NCBI RefSeq assembly: GCF_004298475.1
Contig: NZ_SCRP01000022.1
Location: forward strand, 238,293-302,292
Direction of reading: 5' to 3'
Length of the DNA stretch: 64,000 nt
DNA from: Paraburkholderia sp.
GTDB taxonomy: Bacteria; Pseudomonadota; Gammaproteobacteria; Burkholderiales; Burkholderiaceae
Part shown: positions 1 to 10,270 of the stretch, one piece after another
Layout: every line of letters starts with the position of its first letter
Position numbering within the stretch: the stretch's first letter is position 1
Program-made: the position numbers and the translations under genes
The notes under the pieces: model-generated
What the model saw: only the letters and a program-made list of their open reading frames with translations
Told to the model about the DNA's origin: nothing
Databases searched by the model: none

Positions 1-953
1 AGTTCTTCGTGCAGTTGCCGGGCCTCAAGCGCATCGACATGACGCCGCGCTTCGGCTGGAACCCGCTCAAGGCGCTCGCGCACCGCGGCGTGAAGCGCGT
101 GCTCGCGAAGATGGTGCCCGCGATGTTCGCCGTCTCGGTCGCGCAGATCAGCCTCATCATCAACACCAACATCGCGTCGCGCCTTGGCCCGGGCGCGGTT
201 TCGTGGATCAACTTCGCCGACCGGCTCATGGAGTTCCCGACCGCGCTGCTCGGCGTCGCGCTCGGCACGATCCTGCTGCCGAGTCTCTCGAAGGCGCACG
301 TCGACGCCGATGCGCACGAATATTCCGCGCTGCTCGACTGGGGCTTGCGCGTGACCTTCCTGCTCGCCGCGCCTTCGGCGATTGCGCTCTTTTTCTTCGC
401 CGAGCCGCTCACCGCGACGCTCTTCCACTACGGCAAGTTCGACGCGCATTCGGTCGTCATGGTGGGGCGCGCGCTTTCCGCGTACGGCGTGGGCCTGATC
501 GGCCTCATTCTCATCAAGATCCTCGCGCCCGGCTTCTATGCGCGCCAGGACATCAAGACGCCCGTGAAGATCGGCGTGGGCGTGCTCGTCGCCACGCAGA
601 TCAGCAACTACATCTTCGTGCCGATCCTGGCGCATGCGGGCCTGACGCTGTCGGTCGGGCTCGGCGCGTGCATCAACGCGCTTCTGCTCTTCATCGGCCT
701 GCGCCGGCGCGGCATCTACACGCCATCGTCGGGCTGGGCGAAGTTCTTCGTGCAGTTGCTCGGGGCATGCCTCGTGCTGGCGGGTGCAATGCACTGGAGC
801 GCGAACGCCTACGACTGGATCGGCCTGCGCCACGCGCCGCTCGCGCGCATCGCGCTGCTCGGCGCCTGCCTTGTGCTGTTCGCCGCGCTATATTTCGGTA
901 TGCTTTGGCTCATGGGCTTCAAGTACGCGTACTTCAAGAGGCGGGCGAAGTGA
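1..953 (+). CDS. murJ: Lipid II flippase MurJ, 3' part only
   Basis: MurJ (MviN) flips the lipid-linked peptidoglycan precursor lipid II across the inner membrane. The reading frame is open from the first bases of the window, so the N-terminal part lies upstream; about 316 residues remain. Several hydrophobic membrane segments alternate with short loops, and conserved MviN stretches are visible, such as WINFADRLMEFP near the start and APGFYARQDIKTPVKIG in the middle. The gene ends in TGA, which overlaps the GTG start of the next gene by four bases (GTGA), implying coupled translation. The family assignment is clear; only the true start is unknown. Confidence 0.95.
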   Translation, partial: FFVQLPGLKRIDMTPRFGWNPLKALAHRGVKRVLAKMVPAMFAVSVAQISLIINTNIASRLGPGAVSWINFADRLMEFPTALLGVALGTILLPSLSKAHVDADAHEYSALLDWGLRVTFLLAAPSAIALFFFAEPLTATLFHYGKFDAHSVVMVGRALSAYGVGLIGLILIKILAPGFYARQDIKTPVKIGVGVLVATQISNYIFVPILAHAGLTLSVGLGACINALLLFIGLRRRGIYTPSSGWAKFFVQLLGACLVLAGAMHWSANAYDWIGLRHAPLARIALLGACLVLFAALYFGMLWLMGFKYAYFKRRAK

Positions 954-1804
954 CCACGATCAGCACGCGGGTTCTCGATTATTTCAGCGCGCTCGTCGCC
1001 GATGACGACAGCCTGCCGCTCACCGAAGCGGCGCTGTCGATCGCGCAGGACGCGTACCCCGATCTCGACATGCAGGGCACGCTCGCCGAAATCGACGAAC
1101 TCGCCATGCGCGTGCGCCGCCGCGTGCCCGAAGGCGCGGGTGTTCGCGAGCAGATCGCGACCCTGAACCAGTGCTTCTTCCGCGAGTTCGGCTTCGCCGC
1201 CAACCTCAACGACTATTACGATCCCGACAACAGCCATCTGAACGCCGTGCTCACGCGCCGGCGCGGCATTCCCATTTCGCTCGCGGTGCTGTATCTGGAG
1301 ATCGCCCAGCAACTGGATCTGCCGGTGCAGGGCGTGGCGTTTCCGGGGCATTTCCTGCTGCGCGCGTCGCTGCCCGAAGGCGACGCGATGCTCGACCCCA
1401 CGACGGGCCACACGCTGTCGGAGTCGGACATGGTCGAATTGCTGGAGCCCTTCGTGGCGAAGGCGGGCGATTCGGTCGCCCGGGCGCTGCGCATGCTGCT
1501 CGAACCGGCGACGCGCCGCGAGATCGTCGCGCGCATGCTGCGCAACCTGAAATCGATCTATCTGCAGACGGAACGCTGGCAGCGCCTGCTCGCGATCCAG
1601 CAGCGGCTCGTGATCCTGCTGCCGTTCGACATCGAGGAAGTGCGCGACCGCGGCTTCGCGTATTCGCGGCTCGATTACCTGCGTCCGGCGCTCGAAGATC
1701 TCGAACATTATCTCGACGAGCGTCCCGACGCCGACGACGCGATGGTCGTCGAATTGCAGTTGCAGGATTTACGTCAGCGCGTGCTCGACAACGAACAGGA
1801 CTGA
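950..1804 (+). CDS. SirB1-like protein (transglutaminase-like core plus TPR region)
   Basis: Member of the SirB1/transglutaminase-like family, usually about 280 residues; this one has 284. The core motif RRGIPISLAVLYLEIA is followed by FPGHFLLR, as in the family, and the C-terminal third is helical and TPR-like. The biochemical role is not established. The GTG at 950 is chosen because it overlaps the murJ stop and directly precedes the conserved region; the frame stays open far upstream inside murJ, but that part is arginine-rich shadow sequence. Likely cotranscribed with murJ, and followed by a strong hairpin. Confidence 0.85.
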   Translation: MTTISTRVLDYFSALVADDDSLPLTEAALSIAQDAYPDLDMQGTLAEIDELAMRVRRRVPEGAGVREQIATLNQCFFREFGFAANLNDYYDPDNSHLNAVLTRRRGIPISLAVLYLEIAQQLDLPVQGVAFPGHFLLRASLPEGDAMLDPTTGHTLSESDMVELLEPFVAKAGDSVARALRMLLEPATRREIVARMLRNLKSIYLQTERWQRLLAIQQRLVILLPFDIEEVRDRGFAYSRLDYLRPALEDLEHYLDERPDADDAMVVELQLQDLRQRVLDNEQD

Positions 1805-1848
1805 GCGAGCCGGGCTGAACGCGACTTCGCGCGTGACCGCGCGCAGAT

Positions 1849-1881
1849 AAATAAACCGCGACGTGTCGTCGCGGTTTATTT
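1849..1881. terminator. Bidirectional hairpin terminator
   Basis: A 14-bp perfect inverted repeat (AATAAACCGCGAC core) around a 5-nt loop, with A-rich and T-rich flanks on both sides. It lies between the convergent SirB1-like and SDR genes and would end both transcripts. Confidence 0.85.
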
Positions 1882-1907
1882 TCATTGACGGCAGGCGCCG
1901 TACGGAA

Positions 1908-2666
1908 TCACTTCGGCTGCATGCGGATCGCGCCGTCGAGCCGGATCACTTCGCCGTTGAGCATCGGATTCTCGAATATCTGCTTGACGAGCATCGCGTA
2001 CTCGGCCGGTTTGCCAAGGCGCGACGGGAACGGCACCATCGCACCGAGCGCGTCCTGCACTTCCTTGGGCATGCCGAGCAGCATCGGCGTTTCGAAGATG
2101 CCGGGCGCGATCGTCATTACGCGGATGCCGCTGCGCGAGAGATCGCGCGCGACCGGCAGCGTCATGCCGACGATCCCCCCTTTCGAAGCCGCATAGGCTG
2201 CCTGGCCGATCTGGCCGTCGTAGGCCGCGACCGACGCCGTGTTGACGATCACGCCGCGCTCGCCGCCTTCCGCGGGCGCGGTCTGCGCAATCGCGGCAGC
2301 CGCGAGACGGATCATGTTGAACGTGCCGATCAGATTGACCGAAATGGTCTTCGCGAATATGTCGAGCGGGTGCGGACCGTCCTTGCCGACCGTCTTCACG
2401 GCGGGGGCGATGCCCGCGCAGTTGACGAGACCGCGCAGCGTGCCGAGCGCCGTCGCCGCTGCCACGGCGCGGGCGCCGTCTTCTTCGCCCGCGACGTTGC
2501 ACTTCACGAACACGCCGCCCAGTTCCTTCGCGAGCGCAACGCCTGCGTCTTCATTGAGGTCGGCGATGACGGGCTTGCCGCCTTCGGCCGCAATCAGGCG
2601 TGCCGTCGCTGTACCGAGGCCCGACGCACCGCCGGTGATGAGGAATACGTTGTCGCGGATCTGCAT
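1908..2666 (-). CDS. SDR-family 3-hydroxyacyl-CoA dehydrogenase
   Basis: Short-chain dehydrogenase of 252 residues, most like the type-2 3-hydroxyacyl-CoA dehydrogenase (HSD17B10-like) subgroup, which oxidises 3-hydroxyacyl-CoA with NAD in the cytoplasm. The N-terminal Rossmann motif TGGASGLG, the NCAG motif, the catalytic Ser in [10 protein letters not shown] and the YAASK pair are all present. The ATG at 2666 is preceded by GGAGAAGAGAC, a good ribosome site; the upstream in-frame extension lacks family similarity. It lies 189 bp downstream of adk on the same strand and may be expressed separately. The exact substrate cannot be told from sequence. Confidence 0.88.
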   Translation of the reverse strand: MQIRDNVFLITGGASGLGTATARLIAAEGGKPVIADLNEDAGVALAKELGGVFVKCNVAGEEDGARAVAAATALGTLRGLVNCAGIAPAVKTVGKDGPHPLDIFAKTISVNLIGTFNMIRLAAAAIAQTAPAEGGERGVIVNTASVAAYDGQIGQAAYAASKGGIVGMTLPVARDLSRSGIRVMTIAPGIFETPMLLGMPKEVQDALGAMVPFPSRLGKPAEYAMLVKQIFENPMLNGEVIRLDGAIRMQPK

Positions 2667-2855
2667 GTCTCTTCTCCATTTGTTATGGGTGGGATGCGGG
2701 CGGCACGCATGAAAAACGGGCCGCCCGGCGTCGCACTTGTGGCGCGACGCCAGCCGGCCCGCAGGCAAACCAGCAAGATCCGAGCAAGGCCGGCTAAAGC
2801 ATGACTGGGGAAGCCGGCCACGCCGGTCTTCCCCGGCTGGCCGGCGTCGAGTGGC

Positions 2856-4596
<1,741 letters not shown>

Positions 4597-4704
4597 GGCC
4601 AGTTCGGGGAGGGCGGAAAACGAAAACGCGCCGCAGGCGGCGCGCATGGGCAAAGCAACGGAGTCGGGCGGGCGCGCCTCGCGACGCACGAGCGCCGCGG
4701 GATC

Positions 4705-4908
4705 TCAGGCGGCGCCAGGACCGGCCGGATCGACCGGCGTGCCCTCGACCGTCTGGCGCGCCTCGTCGACGAGCATCACGGGAATGCCGTCGCGGATCGG
4801 GAAGGCGAGCTTGTCGGCGTTGCAGATCAGCTCCTGCGCTGCGCGGTCGTAGGTGAGCGGGCCCTTGCAGATCGGGCAGACCAGGATTTCAAGCAGACGG
4901 GCGTCCAC
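4705..4908 (-). CDS. Trm112-family small protein (YcaR type)
   Basis: A 67-residue protein of the Trm112/UPF0434 family, found between lpxK and kdsB in many proteobacteria. It begins with [14 protein letters not shown], a single CxxC pair, and has the C-terminal [11 protein letters not shown] motif. In other organisms Trm112 proteins stabilise methyltransferases; the role of the bacterial lipid A-linked copy is uncertain. The GTG at 4908 is chosen from its position before the family start and the GGAG sequence 8 bases upstream. The first 20 bases overlap the end of lpxK. Confidence 0.9.
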   Translation of the reverse strand: MDARLLEILVCPICKGPLTYDRAAQELICNADKLAFPIRDGIPVMLVDEARQTVEGTPVDPAGPGAA

Positions 4909-5953
4909 GTAGTTTCTCCACAACCAGGGTAATAAGACGATGATCGAGCGCGGCAACGACCGGGACGACCCAGATGCGCGCATCGTTCCAGGCCGCCAAT
5001 TTTACTGCATCCTTTTCGGTGACCAGGATCGTGTCGGCCTTGACGTCGGCGAACGGATTGGTCGCGAATGCGTAGTGATCGGGCAGCGGCATGGTTTGCG
5101 GGGCGAGCCCGGCGCCGCGCAGCGTCGCGAAAAACCGCTCGGGCGAGCCGATGCCGGCCGCCGCCACGATGCACTGGGCGGGCTGGCCAGGCTGGCCGGG
5201 TTGAGCGGATTGTTTGTCCGGCGCGCTCGCGAACTGCGCGAGCGGACGGCGCAGCGCGGGACTGGACAGATGCCACGCTTCGCCGGGTTCGAGCTTCAGC
5301 GCGAACGTATTGGGCCAGGGCGGCAGCGCACGCTCGAACGGATTGTTGATGAGCGTCGCGTCGCGGCGGCGCGAGAGCGTCTCGCGCAGCGGCCCGGCGG
5401 GCAGCAGGAAGCCGTTGCCGCCCAGCCGGTGATCGAACACGACGAGTTCGACGTCGCGCTCAAGACGGTAGTGCTGGAGGCCGTCGTCGCTGATGATCAC
5501 GTCGACGTCGTGGTGCGCGGCGCGCAACGCCTGCGCGGCGGCGACGCGATCGGGCGAAACCCACACGGGCGCACCGGTGCGGCGGGCGATCAGAAGGGGT
5601 TCGTCGCCCGCGACGCGCGCAGGCGTAGCCGACGTGACGGGCGTCGGCCGTTCGACTTTCGCGCCGTAGCCGCGCGAGATGACGCCCGGCGTGAAGCCAG
5701 CGGCGCGCAGCGCGTCGACGAGCGCGATCACGGTCGGCGTCTTGCCGGTGCCGCCCACGGTCACGTTGCCGACCACGACGACGGGCACGCCGACGTGCAC
5801 GGTCTTGAGCCAGCCGAGCGCGTAAGCGGCGCGCCGCGCGCCGCTTATCGCGGCGAACACGGCTGCAAGCGGCGTGAGCGCCCACGCGAGCGGGCCGCGC
5901 CGCTGCCACTCGCGTGCCAGCCGGCTCTCGATGCGCGAAGCGAGGCCGCTCAT
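4889..5953 (-). CDS. lpxK: Tetraacyldisaccharide 4'-kinase
   Basis: Phosphorylates the 4' position of the lipid A disaccharide at the inner membrane face. The protein has 354 residues, with an N-terminal membrane-associated stretch (residues 12-45), a Walker A motif [12 protein letters not shown], and the family motifs [21 protein letters not shown] and TEKDAVKL. The ATG at 5953 opens [20 protein letters not shown], the usual beginning; the longer open frame upstream is not conserved. A short Gln/Pro/Gly-rich linker (about residues 250-262) looks lineage-specific. First gene of the lpxK-Trm112-kdsB cluster. Confidence 0.95.
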   Translation of the reverse strand: MSGLASRIESRLAREWQRRGPLAWALTPLAAVFAAISGARRAAYALGWLKTVHVGVPVVVVGNVTVGGTGKTPTVIALVDALRAAGFTPGVISRGYGAKVERPTPVTSATPARVAGDEPLLIARRTGAPVWVSPDRVAAAQALRAAHHDVDVIISDDGLQHYRLERDVELVVFDHRLGGNGFLLPAGPLRETLSRRRDATLINNPFERALPPWPNTFALKLEPGEAWHLSSPALRRPLAQFASAPDKQSAQPGQPGQPAQCIVAAAGIGSPERFFATLRGAGLAPQTMPLPDHYAFATNPFADVKADTILVTEKDAVKLAAWNDARIWVVPVVAALDHRLITLVVEKLRGRPSA

Positions 5954-6547
5954 CGGCACAGGAACCGGCGCGACCGGTGCGCGCGTGAAAGCAGGACGGG
6001 CGGGACTGGCATCGGGCGGTTCTCCGGAGCGTGAACGAACGGGGCGGGCAAGGTGCTCGGCGACGCATGACGCGACGTTCGACGTGCCGCCGCGCCACCT
6101 GGCCCGCAGTGGCCGAGAGACCACTGTGAACCCGGGACTCTAGCGCGTGTGCCCGCCACGCGGCAAGCTGCCTGCCTCGCCGCTTTCACGGCCCGGATAT
6201 ATGACCAAGCCGCGACCAACCCGCGATCAAGCCGCGGCCAAGCTCGCATCCAGGCGCGCGGCCACCTGTGGATAACTTTGTGGACAAGCCCCGGTCTGAC
6301 GGGCTGGAAGGCCCATTAGTACTATGTTTCATCGGCGGCCAGCTCGGCTGTTCCGATAAAAATCTACACAAAATCAACCGTGTACGGCGTAATTGCGACG
6401 TCTCCCGGGCGGCGTTTGCGTGCCGCGCACCTGATTGAAATCATGTGGAAACTTCACCCTGCCTGGCGCCCTTAGAAGTTCGTGCTGGACGCAGCCGTGC
6501 CGATCGGTCTATCGTCTGTCCGGCCTGGTTTTTCGCACATTCCCCCC
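5954..6547. other. Divergent intergenic region upstream of lpxK and xseA
   Basis: About 590 bp with no convincing gene. It must hold the promoters for lpxK (minus) and xseA (plus). The part from 6340 to 6450 is noticeably more AT-rich than the flanks. Two DnaA-box-like sequences lie at 6267-6287 and are listed separately. Confidence 0.6.
6267..6287. promoter_or_regulatory. Two DnaA-box-like motifs in direct repeat
   Basis: TGTGGATAA at 6267-6275 is an exact complement of the consensus DnaA box TTATCCACA. TGTGGACAA at 6279-6287 differs by one base and has the same orientation, 12 bp further on. Binding by DnaA is inferred, not shown. Confidence 0.4.
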
Positions 6548-7927
6548 ATGAATTCCGATCGATTTTCCGCTTCTCCCTTCGCTTCGGGCGGCGATGCTGT
6601 CGTGCCGGTTTCGGCGCTCAACCGCGCGATTGCTTCGATGCTCGAACGATCGTTTCCGCTCGCGTGGATTTCGGGCGAGGTGTCGAATTTCACGCGTGCC
6701 GCGAGTGGCCACTGGTATTTCTCGATCAAGGATGCCCAGGCGCAGATCCGCTGCGTGATGTTTCGCGGACGCGCCCAGTACGCCGAGTTCACGCCGCGCG
6801 AAGGCGACCGTATCGAGGTGCGCGCGCTCGTCACGATGTACGAGCCGCGTGGCGAGCTGCAGCTGAACGTCGAGGCGATCCGGCGCACCGGGCAGGGGCG
6901 GCTTTACGAAGCGTTCCTGCGCCTGAAGGCGCAACTGGAGGCCGAAGGACTCTTCGACGCCGCGCGCAAGCGCACGCCGCCGACGCACCCGCGCGCCATC
7001 GGCGTGATCACGTCGATGCAGGCTGCCGCGTTGCGCGACGTGCTCACCACGCTCTGCCGCCGTGCGCCGCACGTGCCGGTGATCGTCTATCCGGCGCCCG
7101 TGCAGGGCGCGGGGTCGGCCGGGAAGCTCACGGCGATGCTCGAAATCGCGAATGCGCGCGCCGAAGTGGACGTGCTGGTGCTGTGCCGCGGCGGCGGCTC
7201 GATCGAGGATCTCTGGTCGTTCAACGACGAGGCGCTCGCGCGTGCGATTGCGGCGAGCGCGATTCCCGTGGTGAGCGGCGTGGGCCATGAAACCGACTTC
7301 ACGATCGCCGATTTCGCCGCCGATATGCGCGCGCCGACGCCGACAGGCGCCGCCGAACTCGTGAGTCCCCAGCGCGCACTGCTGCTGCGCGAGCTCGATC
7401 AGCGCCATGCGCTGCTGGCACGCGGCTTTGGCCGGCAGATGGAGCGGCGCGCGCAGCAACTCGACTGGCTCGCACGGCGTCTTGTGTCGCCCGCACAGCG
7501 GCTCGAGCAGCAGCGCGCGCATCTGCGGCAACTGGCGATCCGGCTCGCCTCGGCGGGCTCGCGCGCAACGGCCGATGCCCGCGCGCGTTTCAACGTCCTG
7601 CAGATGCGCTGGCAGCGCGTGCGGCCCGACGCCGCGTCGCAGGCGGTCCATGTGGAGACGCTTGGCCGGCGGCTCGACGCTGCGTTCGCGCGGCGGCGCG
7701 AACGCGAGGCGGCGCGCGTTTCGGAATTGACGGCGCGGCTCGACGTGCTCAGTCCGCAGCGCACGCTGGAGCGCGGCTACGCGGCGCTGCTCGACGCGCA
7801 AAGCGGCGCTGCCGTGCGCTCGCCTTCGGCGCTCAAGCCCGGCAAACGCCTGACCGTGCATCTCGCGCAGGGCAGTGCCGATGTCGCGCTTGCCGACGTT
7901 CAGCCGCGCCTTGCCGATAGCTTCTGA
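6548..7927 (+). CDS. xseA: Exodeoxyribonuclease VII large subunit
   Basis: Large subunit of exonuclease VII, which degrades single-stranded DNA together with XseB (not in this window). The 459-residue protein has an N-terminal OB fold (about residues 15-110, containing [18 protein letters not shown]) and the catalytic exonuclease VII core with [23 protein letters not shown] and [17 protein letters not shown]. An arginine-rich coiled region follows at residues 280-400. The ATG at 6548 starts [11 protein letters not shown]; the upstream open frame is not conserved. Monocistronic, divergent from lpxK. Confidence 0.96.
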   Translation: MNSDRFSASPFASGGDAVVPVSALNRAIASMLERSFPLAWISGEVSNFTRAASGHWYFSIKDAQAQIRCVMFRGRAQYAEFTPREGDRIEVRALVTMYEPRGELQLNVEAIRRTGQGRLYEAFLRLKAQLEAEGLFDAARKRTPPTHPRAIGVITSMQAAALRDVLTTLCRRAPHVPVIVYPAPVQGAGSAGKLTAMLEIANARAEVDVLVLCRGGGSIEDLWSFNDEALARAIAASAIPVVSGVGHETDFTIADFAADMRAPTPTGAAELVSPQRALLLRELDQRHALLARGFGRQMERRAQQLDWLARRLVSPAQRLEQQRAHLRQLAIRLASAGSRATADARARFNVLQMRWQRVRPDAASQAVHVETLGRRLDAAFARRREREAARVSELTARLDVLSPQRTLERGYAALLDAQSGAAVRSPSALKPGKRLTVHLAQGSADVALADVQPRLADSF

Positions 7928-8139
7928 CGCACTGGCGCATCATCGACCGCTGCGGGCGCGCGGTTTGCTGTGCTAGCTGCACTTGCGCGATCCGGCATGG
8001 CGTCCGTTCATCTGTCGCATATCGTCTGATGCGTATCGTGACGCGCATGAAATGCGCGCTTCGCATGCCGTGTCACGGCATCGCGCACGCGCAGCGCGAA
8101 ACCCAAACACATACGATATTCTTGATAAAGCCCTCTGAT

Positions 8140-8168
8140 TTGTGGGGTTGATTCAAGTCAACTACAAT
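8140..8168 (+). promoter_or_regulatory. Predicted sodB promoter
   Basis: TTGTGG at 8140-8145 and TACAAT at 8163-8168 are separated by 17 bp, close to the sigma-70 consensus, 60 bp before the sodB start codon. The remaining upstream DNA (7928-8139) holds nothing else I can identify. Confidence 0.55.
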
Positions 8169-8228
8169 CTCAAGCTCCATGCCGGTTATCCCGCAGAACT
8201 CCCCATAACACGACGAAGGAACCGCATC

Positions 8229-8807
8229 ATGTCATTTACGCTCCCGCAGCTGCCGTTCGCGAAAAACGCTCTTGTTCCGCACATGTCGGAAGAAACGCTC
8301 GAGTTCCACTACGGCAAGCATCACCAGGCTTACGTCACCAACCTGAACAACCTGATCCCGGGCACCGAGTTCGAAAAGCTCTCGCTCGAAGAGATCATCA
8401 AGAAGTCGTCGGGTGGCGTGTTCAACAACGCAGCCCAGATCTGGAATCACACGTTCTTCTGGAACAGCCTGTCGCCGCAGGGCGGCGGCGCGCCGGCCGG
8501 TGCGCTCGGCGACGCGATCAACGCGAAGTGGGGTTCGTTCGACGCGTTCAAGGAAGCGTTCTCGAAGGCCGCAGTCGGCAACTTCGGCTCGGGCTGGACG
8601 TGGCTCGTGAAGAAGGCGGATGGCTCGCTCGACATCGTCTCGACCAGCAACGCCGCCACGCCGCTCACCACCGACGCGAAGCCGCTCGTCACGATCGACG
8701 TCTGGGAACACGCGTATTACATCGACTACCGCAATGCGCGTCCGAAGTTCGTCGAAGCGTACTGGAACATCGTGAACTGGGACTTCGCCGCGAAGAATTT
8801 CGCCTGA
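8229..8807 (+). CDS. sodB: Superoxide dismutase, Fe type
   Basis: Converts superoxide to oxygen and hydrogen peroxide in the cytoplasm. The 192-residue protein matches the Fe/Mn family, with metal ligands in [16 protein letters not shown] and DVWEHAYY. The iron-type fingerprint and the short length point to SodB rather than SodA. The ATG at 8229 is preceded by GAAGGAACC, a suitable ribosome site; the in-frame extension upstream covers the predicted promoter and is excluded. Monocistronic with a strong terminator behind it. Confidence 0.97.
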   Translation: MSFTLPQLPFAKNALVPHMSEETLEFHYGKHHQAYVTNLNNLIPGTEFEKLSLEEIIKKSSGGVFNNAAQIWNHTFFWNSLSPQGGGAPAGALGDAINAKWGSFDAFKEAFSKAAVGNFGSGWTWLVKKADGSLDIVSTSNAATPLTTDAKPLVTIDVWEHAYYIDYRNARPKFVEAYWNIVNWDFAAKNFA

Positions 8808-8853
8808 GCGACAGCGCCTGCCGCGCATGCGCCGCATCGCGCGGCGCGCCTGC

Positions 8854-8888
8854 AAAAAACCCTCGATTTTTAAGGTCGAGGGTTTTTT
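8854..8888. terminator. Hairpin terminator after sodB
   Basis: Inverted repeat AAAACCCTCGA / TCGAGGGTTTT with a 9-nt AT-rich loop, flanked by an A run on the left and a T run on the right. It works in both directions between the convergent sodB and isochorismatase-fold genes. Confidence 0.88.
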
Positions 8889-8936
8889 ATTGCCTGCAAC
8901 GTATGCGAGCGCTTACGCCAGCGCTTATTCCAGCAC

Positions 8937-9512
8937 TTATTCCAGCACGTCGATCACCTGCTGCGTCGAACGGACGTGACCCATGTGCGGGAACAGCTTG
9001 CTGAAGGTGAGGTGGTGCATTTCCTCGTTCAGGCTCGACGTGGCGTCTTCGACGAACACCAGGCCGAAGCCCTGGTCGAATGCCGCGCGGGCCGTCGATT
9101 CGACGCCGAAGTTCGTCGCGATGCCGCCGAGCACGATCGTCTTGATCCCGCGGCGGCGCAGTTGCAGTTCGAGGTCGGTGCCGTAGAACGCACCCCACTG
9201 GCGCTTCGAGACGATCACGTCGCCCGCCTGCAGACCGGTTTCGGGCACGAGTTCGGACGCTTCGGCCGGGGCGGGCGGCGCGTCGGGCGCGCGCAAGGGC
9301 GCATCGGCCGACGGCAGGTGCAGTTCGTTGAGCAGTACGCGCACCCACACGATCGCCGCGCCTTTCGCGCGCATCGTGTCGGCCAGCTGCTTCGCGCGCG
9401 CGACGACTTCTGTGCCGCTGTGCGGTGCGACCGGACGGCCCACGATGCCGTGCTGCAGATCGATCATCACGAGCGCCGTGGTGCGCGGGTCGAGGGAAAG
9501 GGCTTGCGTCAT
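8937..9512 (-). CDS. Isochorismatase-fold hydrolase-like protein lacking the nucleophilic Cys
   Basis: Cysteine-hydrolase superfamily protein of 191 residues. The catalytic Asp (D18, in MIDLQHG) and Lys (K103, in SKRQWGAF) of the family triad are present, as is the cis-peptide turn GGIATN, but the position of the nucleophilic Cys is Gly (G136, in ATNFGVEST). Some family members with a GVESTAR segment share this change, so the protein may be a non-cysteine subgroup rather than a dead gene. Divergent from a TetR regulator with a 62-bp intergenic region containing a palindrome, so it is probably the regulator's target. Substrate unknown. Confidence 0.82.
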   Translation of the reverse strand: MTQALSLDPRTTALVMIDLQHGIVGRPVAPHSGTEVVARAKQLADTMRAKGAAIVWVRVLLNELHLPSADAPLRAPDAPPAPAEASELVPETGLQAGDVIVSKRQWGAFYGTDLELQLRRRGIKTIVLGGIATNFGVESTARAAFDQGFGLVFVEDATSSLNEEMHHLTFSKLFPHMGHVRSTQQVIDVLE

Positions 9513-9523
9513 GGATCGCCAAT

Positions 9524-9543
9524 ATGTGAGGATGAACTCACAT
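9524..9543. promoter_or_regulatory. Palindromic operator candidate for the TetR regulator
   Basis: Inverted repeat ATGTGAG-N6-CTCACAT centred between the divergent isochorismatase-fold and TetR genes. A third half site (AATGTGAG) lies at 9554-9561. Palindrome size and position fit a TetR-type operator controlling both genes; binding is inferred. Confidence 0.6.
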
Positions 9544-9574
9544 TATCGTACGGAATGTGAGGGAGGGTTCAGGT

Positions 9575-10195
9575 ATGGCGCGGGCCGCAGCAGACGATCC
9601 GGCCGCCTCGCGACGCGTGCCGCGTCAGGAGCGCGCGGCGCGAACGGTCGAGGCGCTGCTGGCGGCGGCGGGCGACGCCATCGCCGAACACGGCTTCGAA
9701 GGCGCGACGATGACGCAGATCGCCCAGCAGGCCGGCGTGTCGATCGGCGCGGCGTATCAGTACTTTCCGAATAAGGAGGCGGTCGCGTTCGCGCTGCGCA
9801 AGCGCTATGGCGACGAGATCGACGCGCGCTGGAGCGCGCTGATCGAAGCCGATGATGCCGCGCTGCCGCTCGCGGAACTGGCCGGGCGGCTGTTCGATCT
9901 GATGGTCGAATTGATGGCGGACTATCCGGCGTATCTGCCGCTGCTTTCGGTGCCGCTCGGGTTCCGCCGCGACGCCGCCACGCGCAACCGGCTGCGCGAG
10001 CGCTTCGCCGCGCTCTTCCGGCGCTACAACGCAGCGCTCGGCGCCGGTGAGGCGTTTCGTATCGCCGAAGTGATGCTGGAGGTCATCAAGAGCCTCAATC
10101 CGCTCTATGCGGCGGCGAAGCCGAAAGAGCGCAAGCTGCTCGTCGCCGAGTACAAGAGCGTGCTTTCGACGTGGCTGGCCGCGCGGCTCGGCTGA
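9575..10195 (+). CDS. TetR/AcrR-family transcriptional regulator
   Basis: 206-residue TetR-family protein with an N-terminal helix-turn-helix: AAAGDAIAEHGFEGATMTQIA then AGVSIGAAYQYFPNKEAV at about residues 27-65. The remainder is an all-helical ligand-binding domain of the large TetR_C class, ligand unknown. The ATG at 9575 is favoured over an in-frame GTG 18 bases earlier because GGGAGG lies 8 bases ahead of it. It is divergent from the isochorismatase-fold gene and probably controls it and itself through the palindrome between them. Confidence 0.88.
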   Translation: MARAAADDPAASRRVPRQERAARTVEALLAAAGDAIAEHGFEGATMTQIAQQAGVSIGAAYQYFPNKEAVAFALRKRYGDEIDARWSALIEADDAALPLAELAGRLFDLMVELMADYPAYLPLLSVPLGFRRDAATRNRLRERFAALFRRYNAALGAGEAFRIAEVMLEVIKSLNPLYAAAKPKERKLLVAEYKSVLSTWLAARLG

Positions 10196-10270
10196 CGCTG
10201 CATGCACGGTGCGCCTTGCGCGCCGCGCGAAGGCAGGTGAGTGCTCTCACTCCTACGTGCTGCCTTGCCT

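Noticed and set aside
2808-2835. GC-rich hairpin after adk as a terminator
   Set aside because: The stem has a bulge and there is no T run on the minus strand, so it is not listed as a terminator.
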